This document shows positions 12,291-24,022 of a stretch of DNA of 64,000 nt, piece by piece (the first letter of the stretch is position 1; the number at the start of each line of letters is the position of its first letter). This DNA is from Hirsutella rhossiliensis (taxonomy: Eukaryota > Ascomycota > Sordariomycetes > Hypocreales > Ophiocordycipitaceae). The DNA lies in assembly GCF_020360975.1 (NCBI RefSeq), contig NW_025408668.1, positions 1,426,001 to 1,490,000 on the forward strand. Direction: 5' to 3'. The notes below the pieces were generated by a model. The model saw only the letters and a program-made list of their open reading frames with translations, was not told where the DNA came from and searched no databases. The position numbers and the translations under genes were made by a program.

Positions 12291-13439
12291 GAATAGGTCC
12301 TAACGAACTATCTAGCTTACCTAGGACGCCTATATCGATAAGGTCGCTTATAAATTCCTCCCTAATTTCCTCGAGAAGAAGCTTCCCTCTACGCCTATAT
12401 TAGACGAAGAGCTTTTGCCTGATCTGTCCTTTTAAGCTAGGGAGTAAGAGAAACACTAATATTAATAGAAGGTAGGCTCCCTGCTTTTTTTAGCTATTTC
12501 TACTAGACCGGATATCTCTTTTACGGTCTCCCGGCTAGCTAGGCATAACTAGAATCCTAGCCCTAGGCACTAAGAAGTAGTAGACCGAGCTATCCTTTAT
12601 CTCTATTTAACGAGATTATATAGTCTATGCCTAGGAGGGTAAGAAAGGAAGAAATTAGCTACCGAAATCTTCCTTTATTTAAGCGATTCGTCCTTTATAG
12701 GTAATTCCTTAGATAGAAAGAGCTTATAGGAGTATATTATATCCCTTTTTAGAGGAACTATCGCTTAAAGAGCTTCGAAGTAAGCTACTATTACGACTTT
12801 AAGTATAGAGGCAGAGCTACTAGCTCTTTTAGAAGCGTTAAAGGAAGCTATTTTCCTTAGCTAGCTACTTATATCTTTATAACTATAAATTCCGTCCTTA
12901 TTAGCTATAGAATATAATAATATATAGACTATACGAATTCTAATAGAAAATAGTAAGCTATTAACCTAGCTATAGTATATCGATATCTACTAGTATTAGT
13001 TACGCTAAGAGGTCTAAAGGGGACTTATTTCCGTCTATTAGGTTTTAACGGTATCGATAAAAGCCGACGGTCTTACGAAGCCCCTACTAAAGTAAAAGCT
13101 AGCTATCTTTTTATAGTAAATTAAGCTAGAAGACGTTCGAGAGAAGCTATCCTTAGAGGCCCGCCTTAAGAGTCTACGAGAGGAGCTAATAGCACGTAGG
13201 AGGAAGGAGACGTCTATAGCTAAAGAAAGGAACTAGGACTTATCCTAAAAGGAAGGCCCCTAGCTTAATTAAGACTTATTCTTCTTAAAGGCCCCTTTTT
13301 AGGGACTTATCCTTAGAGAAGCCCCCTTTTCTTATAGGACTTAATATCCTCCTTAAGCCCCTTTTTCCTAAAGTAGGTCTAAAAGAGCCCGGGGCTAAAC
13401 CCCGGATTTCTCGAGTAAGGGATAAGTATAGACTAAGAC

Positions 13440-13885
13440 CTCTATACGCTTACCGGCCTAAGTATTTAGCTTTACCCTTTCTATAAGGGCAGGCTATAGC
13501 TAAGGGGGTATATCGCGAAGCGTAGCTTAATTTCGTAGTTCTTAGAGATATCCCTTAGTATAAAGGACTAAGGAAGCTAAAAAATAGGTTTTAAGGAAGG
13601 AGCTAAAAGGAGGTATAGAGAGATAGGTAGGGGTATAAGGGGAAGTAGAAGTAGTAATAGCTTCTTATAAAGGTAGCGAGAGATAAGATAGATATACCGG
13701 TAATAGCTAGAAAGAAGGGGAAAAACTAGTAAAAAGCTTAGTAGTTAAGAGGATATTAATAGCTTCTTTAAGTAGGATCTTCTTTATTAATTAAGATACT
13801 AGATAGGTATAAAGAAGGGCGTTAGATAAAGGAAAGAAGGAGAATTAAGGTAATATAATAATTACTCCCTTATAATAATTACTGC
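13440..13885 (-). repeat. repeat family X, inverted copy B
   Basis: The reverse complement matches copies C and D over about 440 bp, from the TAATTATTATATTACCTTAA box through TTAATTAATAAAGAAGATCC, AAGCTTTTTACTAGTTTTTC, GGGATATCTCTAAGAACTA and AAGCTACGCTTCGCGATATA. With copy C it forms a large inverted pair around 13.9-15.06 kb. Whether B and C are terminal repeats of one element or two independent insertions is not resolved. Confidence 0.7.
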
Positions 13886-15059
13886 CCTTATAAGATTTAA
13901 ATATCTCTACCTTACCTATTTAACCTCTTACTTTTAAATTTTACCTTTATATATTTTATATATACTTCTTATATCTCTCTATATAAGAATAGCCCCTTTA
14001 TAAGTTATTAAGATAATAAAATATAAAGTATAGTAAGTAGCTTTAATTTTAATCTTAAGAGTAATAAAGTAGAAAGTTATTAATATCCTTAAAATTAAAC
14101 TAGAAATAAGAGACCTTAAAAAGGATATAGCTTTTATAAGAACCCCTTTTCCTTATAATAAAGAAAGATAAAGGGCTATACTTAGTTAATTCCGCTATAT
14201 ATATAAATACTATTATAATATAAAATATAAACCTATTACTAAATATAAATATATTTAGTAACTACTTCTTAATATATAAGATCCTTTCCCTTTTAAGCCT
14301 TTTTTTAAGCTATAATTAGATCTCTTTTAATATTAAAAGCTATAACTTAATAATATTTATAATACCTATTAAGGTTTTTATTAAAGTCGATAAGGAGATA
14401 GGCTTAGAAGCAGCTATAATTTTATAACCTCGTAATAGAGTGCTTATTAAGCTATAGAAGCATCGAAAATTTAACGGATCTAAACAATATACCGAAACCT
14501 TATATATAAACGTTTTATAGGAGATTACTTACAATATAAATAATTAAATAAACTATTATAATCAATTTATATTAATAAATATAAATCCTAATCACCCTCT
14601 TATATATATATATACTATCTTAAAGAGCTATATACTTAGTTAGCTAATTTATAAGGATAATATAAAGAATCTTATAAGACCTTATACTAAATATTTCTAG
14701 GAATTTCCCTAATAATATAGGCATTAAAAAGCCTAATATAATATATAATAATAAAAAAGTAGCGCTTAAAGTAAGGAGATTTATCTTTAAATACCTTATT
14801 AGCCTTAATAAAGTCTTAGTTAATATTAAACTTTTTAGTTATATAATTATAAGGGCTAAATTAAAATTCTACTAGTAAGTAACTAAAGTTATTAGTTATA
14901 TTTATAAAATAAGTAAAAGGTACCTTATAAAAGCTAAAGTTATTAAGATTAAGAAATAAATAAGATACCTTAATATAATATATATTAAAGCTTTCCTTAG
15001 TATTATTCTTATAAAGAAAGAAATAAAAAGTATATATAAAATATATAAAGGTAAAAGTA

Positions 15060-15545
15060 AAAGTAAGGGGTTAGATAGGTAAGGTAAAGATATTTAATTC
15101 TTATAAGGGTAGTAATTATAATAAGGGAGTAATTATAATAAGAGAGTAATTATTATATTACCTTAATTATCCTTCTTTCTTTTATCTAACGCCTTATTTT
15201 ATACCTATCTAGCTTCTTAATTAATAAAGAAAATCCTATTTAAAGAAGCTATTAATATCCTCGTAACTACTAAGCTTTTTACTAGTTTTTCCCTTCCTTT
15301 CTAGCCGTTACTAGTATATCTATCTTATCTCTTACTACTTCTATAAGAAGCTATCGCTACTTATACTTCCCTTTATACCCCTACCCTCCTTTTTATACCT
15401 CTTTTTAGCTCCTTTTTCTAAACCGGTTTTTTAGCTTCTTAGGTCCCTTATACTAAGGGATATCTCTAAGAACTATAAAATTAAGCTACGCTTTATAATA
15501 AACCCCTTTAACTATAGCCTACCCTTATAAAAAGGGTAAAGCTAA
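15060..15545 (+). repeat. repeat family X, copy C
   Basis: Same order of boxes as copies A, B and D. It is heavily RIPed, with CA and TG almost absent. It ends near 15545, just before the truncated gypsy copy. No terminal repeats or coding capacity were recognised in the family itself. Confidence 0.7.
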
Positions 15546-15564
15546 ATAATTAAGCTAGTAAGTT

Positions 15565-16652
15565 ATAAGGGAATATATATTATAGTATAATTAGTTAAGT
15601 AGTAGAGATAGCTAGAGCTACTACGCTTACTAAGTAGCAGACTTATAGGGGTAGTAGAGGTAGAGGTAGGGGTAAAAGGGCCGGGCGTTACGGCTAGCGG
15701 CGGGGACGGCGTTATTACCTAGAAGGGTAATATAAGGGCGGCTAGTATAGTAGAGGTAGAGGCGGCGGTGGTAAGCGCGGTCGCGGGGGCGCGGGTAGGA
15801 GCAGCGGCAGCGGCGGAGCTATTATCGGCCGTGCCTAGTATAGCGTCGACGAATAACTCCGTACGCTCTAAGAAGGAGGAGGCGGGGGAGGGGGAGGTAG
15901 ATATATCTATCGCGGAAGTTAGTATTACGGATTACGGCCTCCCGCTTTATAGGGCGGGGAACTTACTAGTTAAAGTTATTATTATTAAGGCTATTATTAC
16001 TACTATAGCTATTACTATAAGTATACGTTAATAGAGCGGCCTATATAGCTAGGAACGAACTAATGCCCTAGGTAGAGCGGAACTTACTTATTACTACTAT
16101 TACTATAGTTAAAGAAGGAAGAGAAGGAAAGGAAAAAGAAAGAGGGGGATGCCGCCTTATATACCCCTAGGTAGAGGAGGCTGCTTAAGGCTAAGGGGAT
16201 AGGCAACCTAAGGCTTACGTAGGTCCGGGCCGGCCGCCGGCTACCTAGGGGCGTATATAATAGGTTGCGCCCTTATTTAAACGGCTAGCCGGCTAATAAG
16301 TATAGAGCCTAGTTCCGGCTACCTAGGCTAATAAACGCGGGGATAATAGGGCTAGTAGGGCTAGTACGATTAACGGGAAAGGGTAGGGTAGAGCTAGCGG
16401 CATAGGCCTAATAGTACGGAAGCTATTAATTAAGCAGCGCCGCGCTACGCTTAAGGGAGGGCATTATATAAGAGTCTTTAACTATTATAGGTTATAGGCT
16501 TAGGCTATAGCCTAAGCCGTATAGTTACGTACGGAGGGCCGGATCCTATATATATATATATAGGCTAGCCGCGTATAAGAGAGCTCTATATAGCTTATTA
16601 ATATTATCCTACGGACGGTACCTATATATACGCCTCTGCCTACTCTATAATA
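15565..16652 (+). mobile_element. 3' end of a second gypsy copy with its LTR
   Basis: About 900 bp of internal sequence plus a 186-bp LTR (16467-16652) match the 3' end of the complete gypsy element (about 22600-23689) in the same order and spacing: the GGGCCGGGCGT box lies ~791 bp before the LTR here and ~793 bp in the full copy. The 5' part, including all of gag and pol, is missing. It abuts copy C on the left and the split repeat copy D on the right. Part of the internal segment keeps an open frame (15768-16031) similar to one in the full copy. Confidence 0.75.
16467..16652 (+). repeat. LTR of the truncated gypsy copy (186 bp)
   Basis: Begins TATAAGAGTC and ends CTCTATAATA, the same length and ends as the two LTRs of the complete element, with many additional C-to-T and G-to-A changes. 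It follows a purine-rich GGGAGGGCATTA tract. Confidence 0.8.
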
Positions 16653-16711
16653 TAGGGGTAGTAATTAAGGTAGGGGAATAATTATTATATTTCCTTAATT
16701 CTCCTTCTTTC
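16653..16711 (+). repeat. repeat family X, copy D, left part
   Basis: Contains the TAATTATTATATTTCCTTAA box and CTCCTTCTTTC of family X, then is broken at CTTTC by the 5' LTR of the complete gypsy element. The continuation is at 23690. Confidence 0.75.
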
Positions 16712-16897
16712 TATAAGAGTCTTTGACTATTATAGGTAATAGGCTTAGGCCGCGGCCTAAGCTATGTAGTCACGTGCGGAGGGCCGGATCCCGTAAGTAT
16801 AAGGGCGGGCTAGCCGCGCATAGAAGAGCTCTATATAGCTTATTAATATTATCCTACGGACGGCACCTACGCACACGCCTCTGCCTACTCCGTGATA
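16712..16897 (+). repeat. 5' LTR of the gypsy element (186 bp)
   Basis: Starts TATAAGAGTC and ends CTCCGTGATA. It differs from the 3' LTR (23504-23689) by scattered transitions only, as expected from RIP rather than ordinary drift. It contains most of a 22-bp palindrome centred on GCCGCGGC. Confidence 0.88.
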
Positions 16898-16999
16898 GTA
16901 TAAGCTATTAACTAATAGATCTAATAGATGTCTCCCCGGAAAGGGTGCCGCTTCCCTAAGGGAGCACCCCGTTACCCCCCGGGCGGATAGGAAGTATTG

Positions 17000-19900
17000 C
17001 AGCTATCCTAGAAGCGATTAGAAGCGCGACGGCTAGCGAGAAGAACGAGGTTCTCGCTATACTAAGAGAGCCGTCTACGAGACTAGCGTTGACCCCTACG
17101 ACCTTAGCAACACCGGTTGCGGCGGCGGCACTACCGATATAGAAGCCGCTTCCCTAGCCGACTTAGGACGGTAAGCCTAAGTCCTTCTACTTCTTCCTTA
17201 GCCGGCTATAGACGAAGTTTATAATAGACGAGAAATAGGGCCTAAACGGCTATCGTGATATAGCGTGGTATTCGCTCCTCTATACGCTGCCGGAGCCCTA
17301 GATATAGCGGATCTCCGGATTCTAGGATAAGGGCGGCCCTAGAGGTAGTCGCGACCTATAGGACTTCTTCTAATACCTTATATATACGTTCGGCAACGTA
17401 TAGGAGCGGGAGAAGGCGTAGGATAGGCTACGGACCCTTAAGTAAAAGGACGGGCAGACCTTTAGCGAATTCCTCCCTAACTTCGAAGAGACGCTCTTAC
17501 GAGTAGCGGGAACCACGGTATAAGAAGACAGCGCGAAGCTTATATAGTTACGGAACTCGATTACGCCGGCCCTATAAGAGCTACTTATCCCTATAATTAT
17601 GCCTACTAACTACGGCGAGTACGTAAGCCGGTTAATAAAGGTAGTATAGGGCTACGAGTAGACGCCGCGTTTCTAGAAGCTTCGTAAGCGCACGCCGTAT
17701 AGCGGTAACGGGATTACCGCCCCTCTATAAGAGGAATAGCCGACTATCGATACTAACGGAGACACCCTAATATCGGCTACCCGCATAGACCGAGCTAAAC
17801 GCGGTAGGAAGTCGTCTTCGAATATCCCCTATACTATCCCGCTCTCTAAGTAGCGGGCGAAGTAAGTAACGAGCGAGGAAATCGGGAAAAAGAAGGCTAA
17901 CGGCCGCTACCTACGTTACGGCGCGTCTATATACTTTATATTAAAATGCCCCTTCCTTTTAGCTAAGCGGCCTATAGTAGTTCGAGTAGCGAAGATAGAA
18001 CCGCTCCTTGCCTTAGACGATAAAGAGGACTCCGCTCCCTTAGGCCTAGAGGAAAAAGAGTAGCTCCGGAGCAAAGACAGGCTCTAGAGCCCTAATTGCT
18101 AGTACTAGTAAAGGAGAAGGAGGAATTATCCGCCCGTATAGAAGAGGAGCCTACTTTAATATAGGTTATAGTTAATAACTCCTTGCCCGTCGCCGCCTTT
18201 ATAGACGAGGGCTGCTAGTGCTACGCCGTAGTTAACGAGGCGCTTATATAAGAGATATAAGTGCCGGTAGAAAAGATCGCCCTAAGGCGAGTAAAGGGCG
18301 CCTTAAGCGCGATAGAGGGTGCGGTAATTAGGGGCATTATATAGCTAGCTATAGAGGTCGATAGTTGCCGTAAGCTTATCGTGGCCTATATAATCCCTTA
18401 ACTAGAGTTTCCCCTAATCCTCGGGAAACCCTAGTTATTATATACGGAGTTATACTCGGTTCCGTACTAAGAGAAGCTATGGTTTAGGCCTACGTAACGG
18501 TAGGTCCGCTACGACGACGGTTCCGTAGGCGTAGGACTAGGCGTGCGAGCTTTATACTCGGCATAAGAAGTCCTTGCCTCTATCTTTATAGGAACCGTGC
18601 GACGGTTAAAGCGGGAGGAAGGCCGGGCAGCGGCTAACGTAGCGGTCTACGTAGTTAGCCTAGCGGATATCGATAAGGCCCTTTAGGCAAAGAAGCCGAA
18701 GTCGCCCTCTAAGCTATAGTAGTAGATACTAGAGCGCTTTTACGACCTCTTACCGCTATTCGAGTCCTAGGAAGCGGATAAGCTTAACCCGTATAAGCTA
18801 GGGGTAGACTATAAGATCGTACTCCGTACCGATAAGAAGGGGTAGGAACTACCCGCACCGTTCGGACCGCTATATAGTATATTATACCCGGAACTACTAG
18901 TGCTAAAGAAGATACTAAGGGACCTCCTAGATAAGGGTTTTATTTAAGTAAGTAGCTCCGAAGTAGGAGCGCCGGTCCTATTCGTGCGTAAACTAAGGGG
19001 CGGGATATAGTTCTATTACGACTATAGGGCTCTAAATATAATTATAAGGCCGGACCGCTACCCCTTGCCCCTAATCTTAGATACGCTCCGTAACCTTTTA
19101 AAGGCAAAGTAGTTTACGAAGCTAGATATAAAATAGGCGTTCTATAAGGTACGGATCTCGGAGGGTAATAAGTAGAAGACGGCGTTCCGTATACGCTACG
19201 GCTTATTCGAGTAGCTTATAACGCCCTTCGGCCTCTTAGGAGCGCCCGCTACCTTCTAGCGTTATATTAATAACGTGCTTTAAGACTTCCTCGACGAGTT
19301 CGTCTCTATATACGTAGATAATATCCTTATCTATACGAGCGGCTCCTACGAGGACTATATATAGAAAGTGCGGAGGGTCCTAGAGCGCCTCTAACTTTAT
19401 AGGCTTTACCTCGACCCGGATAAGTGCGAATTTAGGGTTAAGAGGGTTAAGTACCTAGGCTTTATTATCTACGCCGGCGTAGGTATATAGGCGGATCCCG
19501 TAAAGATCTAGGCGATTTAGGACTAGGCTGCCCTAACTACGTAGATAGGCGTACGGAGCTTCCTTAGGTTCGCGAACTACTATAGGATATTTATTAGGGG
19601 CTTCTCTTATATTATAATACCCCTAAACGAGATTACCGGGAAGCGGACCGCCTTTTACTAGGGGCCCGTATAGGAAGGAGCGTTCCGTACGCTTAAGGAC
19701 CTATTCTCTTAAGCCCCGGTGCTGCTCTAGTAGGACTTCGACCGGTCTACGTTAGTTAAAGCGGACTATAGCGGCTAAGCACTCGGAGGAACGCTCTCTT
19801 AGGAGGTAGACGGGCGGAAGCAACCGGTAGCGTTCTACTCCTATAAGCTAACCTTAGCGGAGCGGAATTACGCTATTTACGATAAGGAGATACTAGCGAT

Positions 19901-21905
19901 TATTAGCTGCCTTAAGCAATAGTAAGCGGAGCTCTAGAGCTATAAGAGCTTCGAGGTTCTTATAGACTATAGGAACCTCGAGTACTTTATAACCCGCTAG
20001 CACCTCTCGGAGCGGTAAGCCCGCTAGGCGGAGTATCTCTTACGCTTTAACTTCTCGATTAAGTACCGGCTAGGGCGGGACTCCGTAGTCCTAGATACGC
20101 TTTCCCGGAGGGATTAAGACCGGCCGACGGGAGCGGATATCGAGGCCCGGGATCTATAGCTTATCCCGTAAGAAGCGCTACGGACTTATATAGGAGCTTC
20201 CCTAGTAAAGGAAGGCGCGACGCTAACGGATAAGCCTTCCCCTATACCTTCGCCTCGGCCTAGCGAGGAGGGATAGACCGGCCTAGGGGCGCGTGCGGCG
20301 TAGGTGTTCTAAGATAAGGTCCTCTAGCGCTTATAGGATAGGATATCGTCTCTAGACCGTACCTACGAGAGCGTGCGCCGCGCCGTTAAGTCCGGCGCTC
20401 GACGCCTCGATCTAAAGCTAAAGCTAAAGGTATAAGTAGCCGACTATTATATCGACCTATAGGGGCACCTACGTTAGCGGGGGAGACTATAGGTGCCGGG
20501 CGCGCCGTATACTATAGAAGCTAGGGAGAAGGATAGACCGCCGGAGCTAAACGAACGGAACGAGCTCCGAGGGAAGCTAGTCTAGCTCGTTTATAACTCT
20601 AGTATTATAGGCTACCCGGGTAAGCAGGGTATAGTAGTAGGCCTCGCGAGGGATTTCTACTAGCCCCTCCTATAGTACTACGTTCGCCGCTTCCTCTATA
20701 ACTACGATATCTACGGCCGTACTAAGATTTAGAGGGCGTAGCTTAAGGGGCTGCTTAAGTAGCTTCCGGTGCCCGACCGGTTCTATATATATATATAGAT
20801 AGACTTTATAATAGACCTCCTACTTATAGAGGGCGGCAACCGCTATATATAGGTAATTAAGGACCGACTTAGTAAGTCTATAGTATTAAAGCTAATACCG
20901 TCTATAGATACGGAGTCCTATATAGAGCGCTTCTTATAGTACTAGGCCCGCTCGTATAGCTAGCTAGCCTCTATTATAAGCGATAGGGGATCGAATTAAA
21001 CTAGCCGCTTTTAGTAGTACCTATGCTAGCTACTTTAGATTACGTAGCTACTTAGCACGGTATATTACCTATAGACTAATAGAGGGCCCGAGAGGGTTAA
21101 CTAGGAGGCATAGGCTTACCTATAGGCCGTCGTAGCCCGTAACTAAGTAGACTAAGACCGTTAGCTCCCCGCGGCCTAACTTACGTTAAATAGTAGACTA
21201 TATACCTTTATTAGGATAGCCCCTTTCTTTATAACGTATAGCTTCGAACTACCCTTACTAGTTCCCTTTGCTATAGGCGTAGTAGCGGAGTAGCATAGTA
21301 ATTTATTACCGGAGGGCCGCGCCTCCGCGTTCGTACGAAAGCTATAGGAGACCACGGATTATTACTAATCCGCGATAGCCGCCGCGGCGTAAGATTAAGA
21401 GCGGCACGCTAATAAGACTAGGGCCCTAGTAGATAGGTTTACGGTAGGAGATAAGGTATAGCTAGACCTCCGTAACTATAGGTCGGCACGGCTAAAGAAG
21501 AAGCTTAACTAGCTATACGCGAAGTTTACGGTACGGAGGGTTATTAGCCCATAGGTTATAGAGCTCGATAGTCTCCTAACGAGGGTCTATAATAAGATTA
21601 ACGTAGACCTCCTTCGTAGAGCCTCCTCTAACCCGCTGCCCGGATAAGAAGTAGCGGACGCTTAACCGCCCGTAATTAAGGTAGAGGGAGAGGACGAGTT
21701 CGAGGTCGAAGAGATATAGGCCGCGCGCTAGAAAAAGGTCGGTAAGGGGAAACGCCGGGAGGTCCTCGTTAAGTAGCGCGGGTATCTCGACCCTACGTAG
21801 GAACCTATACGTAAGTTTACGGGAACTATAGCCCTCGATAAGTTTAAAGCCTTATTTAGAACGGTAGACGAGAACGACGGACTAGCGGACCACCGATAGT
21901 AGCCC
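17000..21905 (+). pseudogene. gag-pol of the gypsy element, destroyed by RIP
   Basis: Landmarks on the plus strand are as follows. A gag zinc knuckle lies near 17905-17955, where expected Cys and His codons read TAC/TAT (Tyr). RT is at about 18840-19400, with KGFI..SSS..GAPVLFVRK, DYRALN and DRYPLPLI. The RT active site at 19311-19322 reads Tyr-Val-Asp-Asn instead of Tyr-Val-Asp-Asp. RNase H follows to about 20100. The integrase is at about 20590-21010 (GYPGKQG, LARDFYWP, IDFI.DL...GG, SDRGSN). A chromodomain-like RGYLDPT-EPI is near 21780, with a stop where Trp is expected. Dozens of TAG/TAA interrupt it. The amino-acid changes seen are those produced by CpA-to-TpA changes on either strand. 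Not functional. Confidence 0.88.
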
Positions 21906-23503
21906 GGGCTAGGACTATAAAGTAGGTATAGCGGAGGGGGCAGTCACGGCAATATAGGCAATATAAGCGCAATAGTATAGGCGGAGATAAAAATAGCGTT
22001 TATTATAGGGCGGAGCCCCTAGACTACCCGGGCCTATTCCTTATCGTTATTATTATTATTATCTTCGTTATCGTCGTCCTCGTTAGCCTCCTCTTTCTTA
22101 TTAGCGGCGGCGGCGGTCTCTAGGGCGCTAAGGCGGCCCTCTAAGCCCGTAAGCTAGTCGGCGGCGGCGGCGGCTCCGGGGGCAGAGGGGCGGCGGCCAG
22201 CGGCGGCGGCAGGGGCAGCGGCGGTAGCGGAGGCGGGCACGGCTAAGGGGACCGCCGATAAGGCGACGGAGGTAGTATCCCTAGCGCTAGGTGCGTTAGA
22301 GGCGGAAATAGGGGAGCGGAGGAGTAGGACTTACTTAGGCATAAGGCCCTATCGCTCGAGGGCGCAGAGGTTACGGTAGGCGGCGGCGGCGGCGGTAAGG
22401 CGCTTCTTAGCAGCCCCCCGCGCCTGCCCGTGCGAGCCGGCCTTCTAAGCCGACGCCGCAGCGAGCAGGACGGGAGGCGCCGCCTTATAGGCGCGGCCGG
22501 CTCGCGCGCACTAGTAGCAGCTGCCGCCGCGGCGGCGCCCGGCCTAGTCGGAGCAGTCGAGCTCCTACGACGCATAACGCATATAAGGGGCCGAGCGGGC
22601 GGCGCCGGCCTACACTTAGCGCTTATACTATAGGAGGTTAGCGGATAACGTCTATTACGCTTGCCTAACTGCGGACTTACGGGGGTAGCGGAGACGGAGG
22701 CGGGGGCCGAGGGGCCGGGCGTCACGGGTAGCGGCGGGGACGGCGTCGTTACCCTAAGGGGCGACGTGAGAGCGAATAGCGTAGTAGAGGCGGCGGCGGC
22801 GGCGGTGGGAGCGGTGGCAGCGGCGCGGGTAGGAGCGGCGGCAGCGGCGGAGTCGTCGTCGGCCGCGGCTAGCACGGCGTCGACGAACGACTCCGTACGC
22901 TCCGAGAAGGAGGAGGTAGGAGAGGGAGAGGCGGATATATCTATCGCGGAAGTTAGCACGACGGAATACGGCCTCCCGCTCTATAAGGCGCGGAACTTAC
23001 TAGTTAGAGTTATTATTATTATTAGGGCTATTATTGCTGCTGCCGCTACTACTACGAGTATACGTTAATAGAGCGGCCCGTATAGCTAGGAACGGACTAA
23101 CGCCCCGGGTAAAGCGGAACTTACCTATTAATACTACTACTACGGTTAAAGAAGGGAGAGAAGGAAGGGAAAGGGGAAGGGGGGGATGCCGCCTTATATA
23201 CCCCTTAGTAGAGGATACTACCTAAGGTAGAGGGGACGGGCAACCTAAGGCTTACGTAGGTCCGGACTAGCCGCCGGCCACCTAGGGGCGCATATAATAG
23301 GTTACGCCCCTATTTAAACGGCTAGCCGGCCGATGAGTATAGAGCCGGGTCCCGGCTACCCGGGCTAACGGGCGCGGGGATAATAGGGCTAGTAGGGCCG
23401 GCCCTATTATCGGGAAAGGGCAGGGAAGAGCCCGCGGCACGGGCCTAATTATACGGGAGCCGTTAATAGGGCAGCGCTACGCCGCGCTCGAGGGAGGGCA
23501 TTA
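21906..23503 (+). other. gypsy 3' internal region with long open frames
   Basis: GC-rich (GCG)n-type low-complexity sequence follows the chromodomain. Open frames remain on both strands: plus 22661-23068, Ala/Gly/Glu-rich, ending in a hydrophobic Ile/Ala run; and minus 22243-22959, Ala/Pro/Arg/Ser-rich. Because GC-rich triplet repeats lack stop codons, these need not be genes. The plus frame has a counterpart in the truncated copy (15768-16031). Confidence 0.5.
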
Positions 23504-23689
23504 TATAAGAGTCTTTGACTATTGTAGGTAATGGGCTTAGGCCGCGGCCTAAGCCGTATAGTCACGTGCGGAGGGCCGGATCCCGTAAGTATAGGGGCGG
23601 GCTAGCCGCGCATAGAAGAGCTCTATATAGCTTGTTAATATTATCCTACGGACGGCACCTACGTATACGCCTCTGCCTACTCCGTAATA
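23504..23689 (+). repeat. 3' LTR of the gypsy element (186 bp)
   Basis: Preceded by a purine-rich tract, GAGGGAGGGCATTA. Starts TATAAGAGTC and ends CTCCGTAATA. A perfect 22-bp palindrome lies at 23534-23555. Followed directly by the CTTTC target duplication. Confidence 0.88.
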
Positions 23690-24022
23690 CTTTCCTTTAT
23701 CTAACGCTCCTCTTTATACTTATCTAATATCTTAATTAATAAAGAAGATCTTACTTAAAGAAGCCTTTAATATCCTCTTAATTACTAAGCTTTTTATTAG
23801 TTTTTCCCTCCTTTTTAGCCGTTACCGGTCCCTCTATCTTATCTCTCGCTACTTTTATAAGAAGCTATCGCTACTTCTACTTCCCCTTATACCTCTACCC
23901 TCCTTTCTATGCCTCCTTTTAGCTCCTTCTTCCTTCTTCTATACCGGGTGTTTTTAGCTTCCTAGATCCCTCTTACTAAGGGATATCCCCGAGAACTACG
24001 AAATTAGGCTACGCTTCGCGAT
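23690..24022 (+). repeat. repeat family X, copy D, right part
   Basis: After the CTTTC target duplication the family X sequence resumes (TTTATCTAACGCTCCTCTTT, TTAATTAATAAAGAAGATCT, AAGCTTTTTATTAGTTTTTC, GGGATATCCCCGAGAACTAC, CTACGCTTCGCGATATA). Similarity to B and C stops near 24022. Bases 24023-24380 are AT-rich, RIPed and unassigned. Confidence 0.75.

Larger units (their letters stand above)
16712..23689 (+). mobile_element. complete RIP-inactivated Ty3/gypsy chromovirus
   Basis: A 6978-bp element bounded by two 186-bp LTRs and flanked by the 5-bp direct repeat CTTTC (16707-16711 and 23690-23694). The interior reads gag, RT, RNase H, integrase, chromodomain on the plus strand, which is the Ty3/gypsy order, and the chromodomain places it among chromoviruses. 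All frames are broken by TAG/TAA at former CAG/CAA/TGG codons. It sits inside a family X repeat, whose halves can be rejoined across the CTTTC site, so this is a nested insertion. The LTRs, presumably once TG..CA, now start TA and end TA. Confidence 0.9.

Noticed and set aside
22243..22959. 238-codon minus-strand frame, Ala/Pro/Ser/Arg-rich
   Set aside because: It lies inside the RIPed gypsy 3' region, in GC-rich triplet-repeat DNA that rarely forms stop codons in any frame. No domain or splice evidence.
22661..23068. 135-codon plus-strand frame in the gypsy element
   Set aside because: Same low-complexity composition. The shared frame in the truncated copy is explained by their common origin, so it is not proof of a gene.
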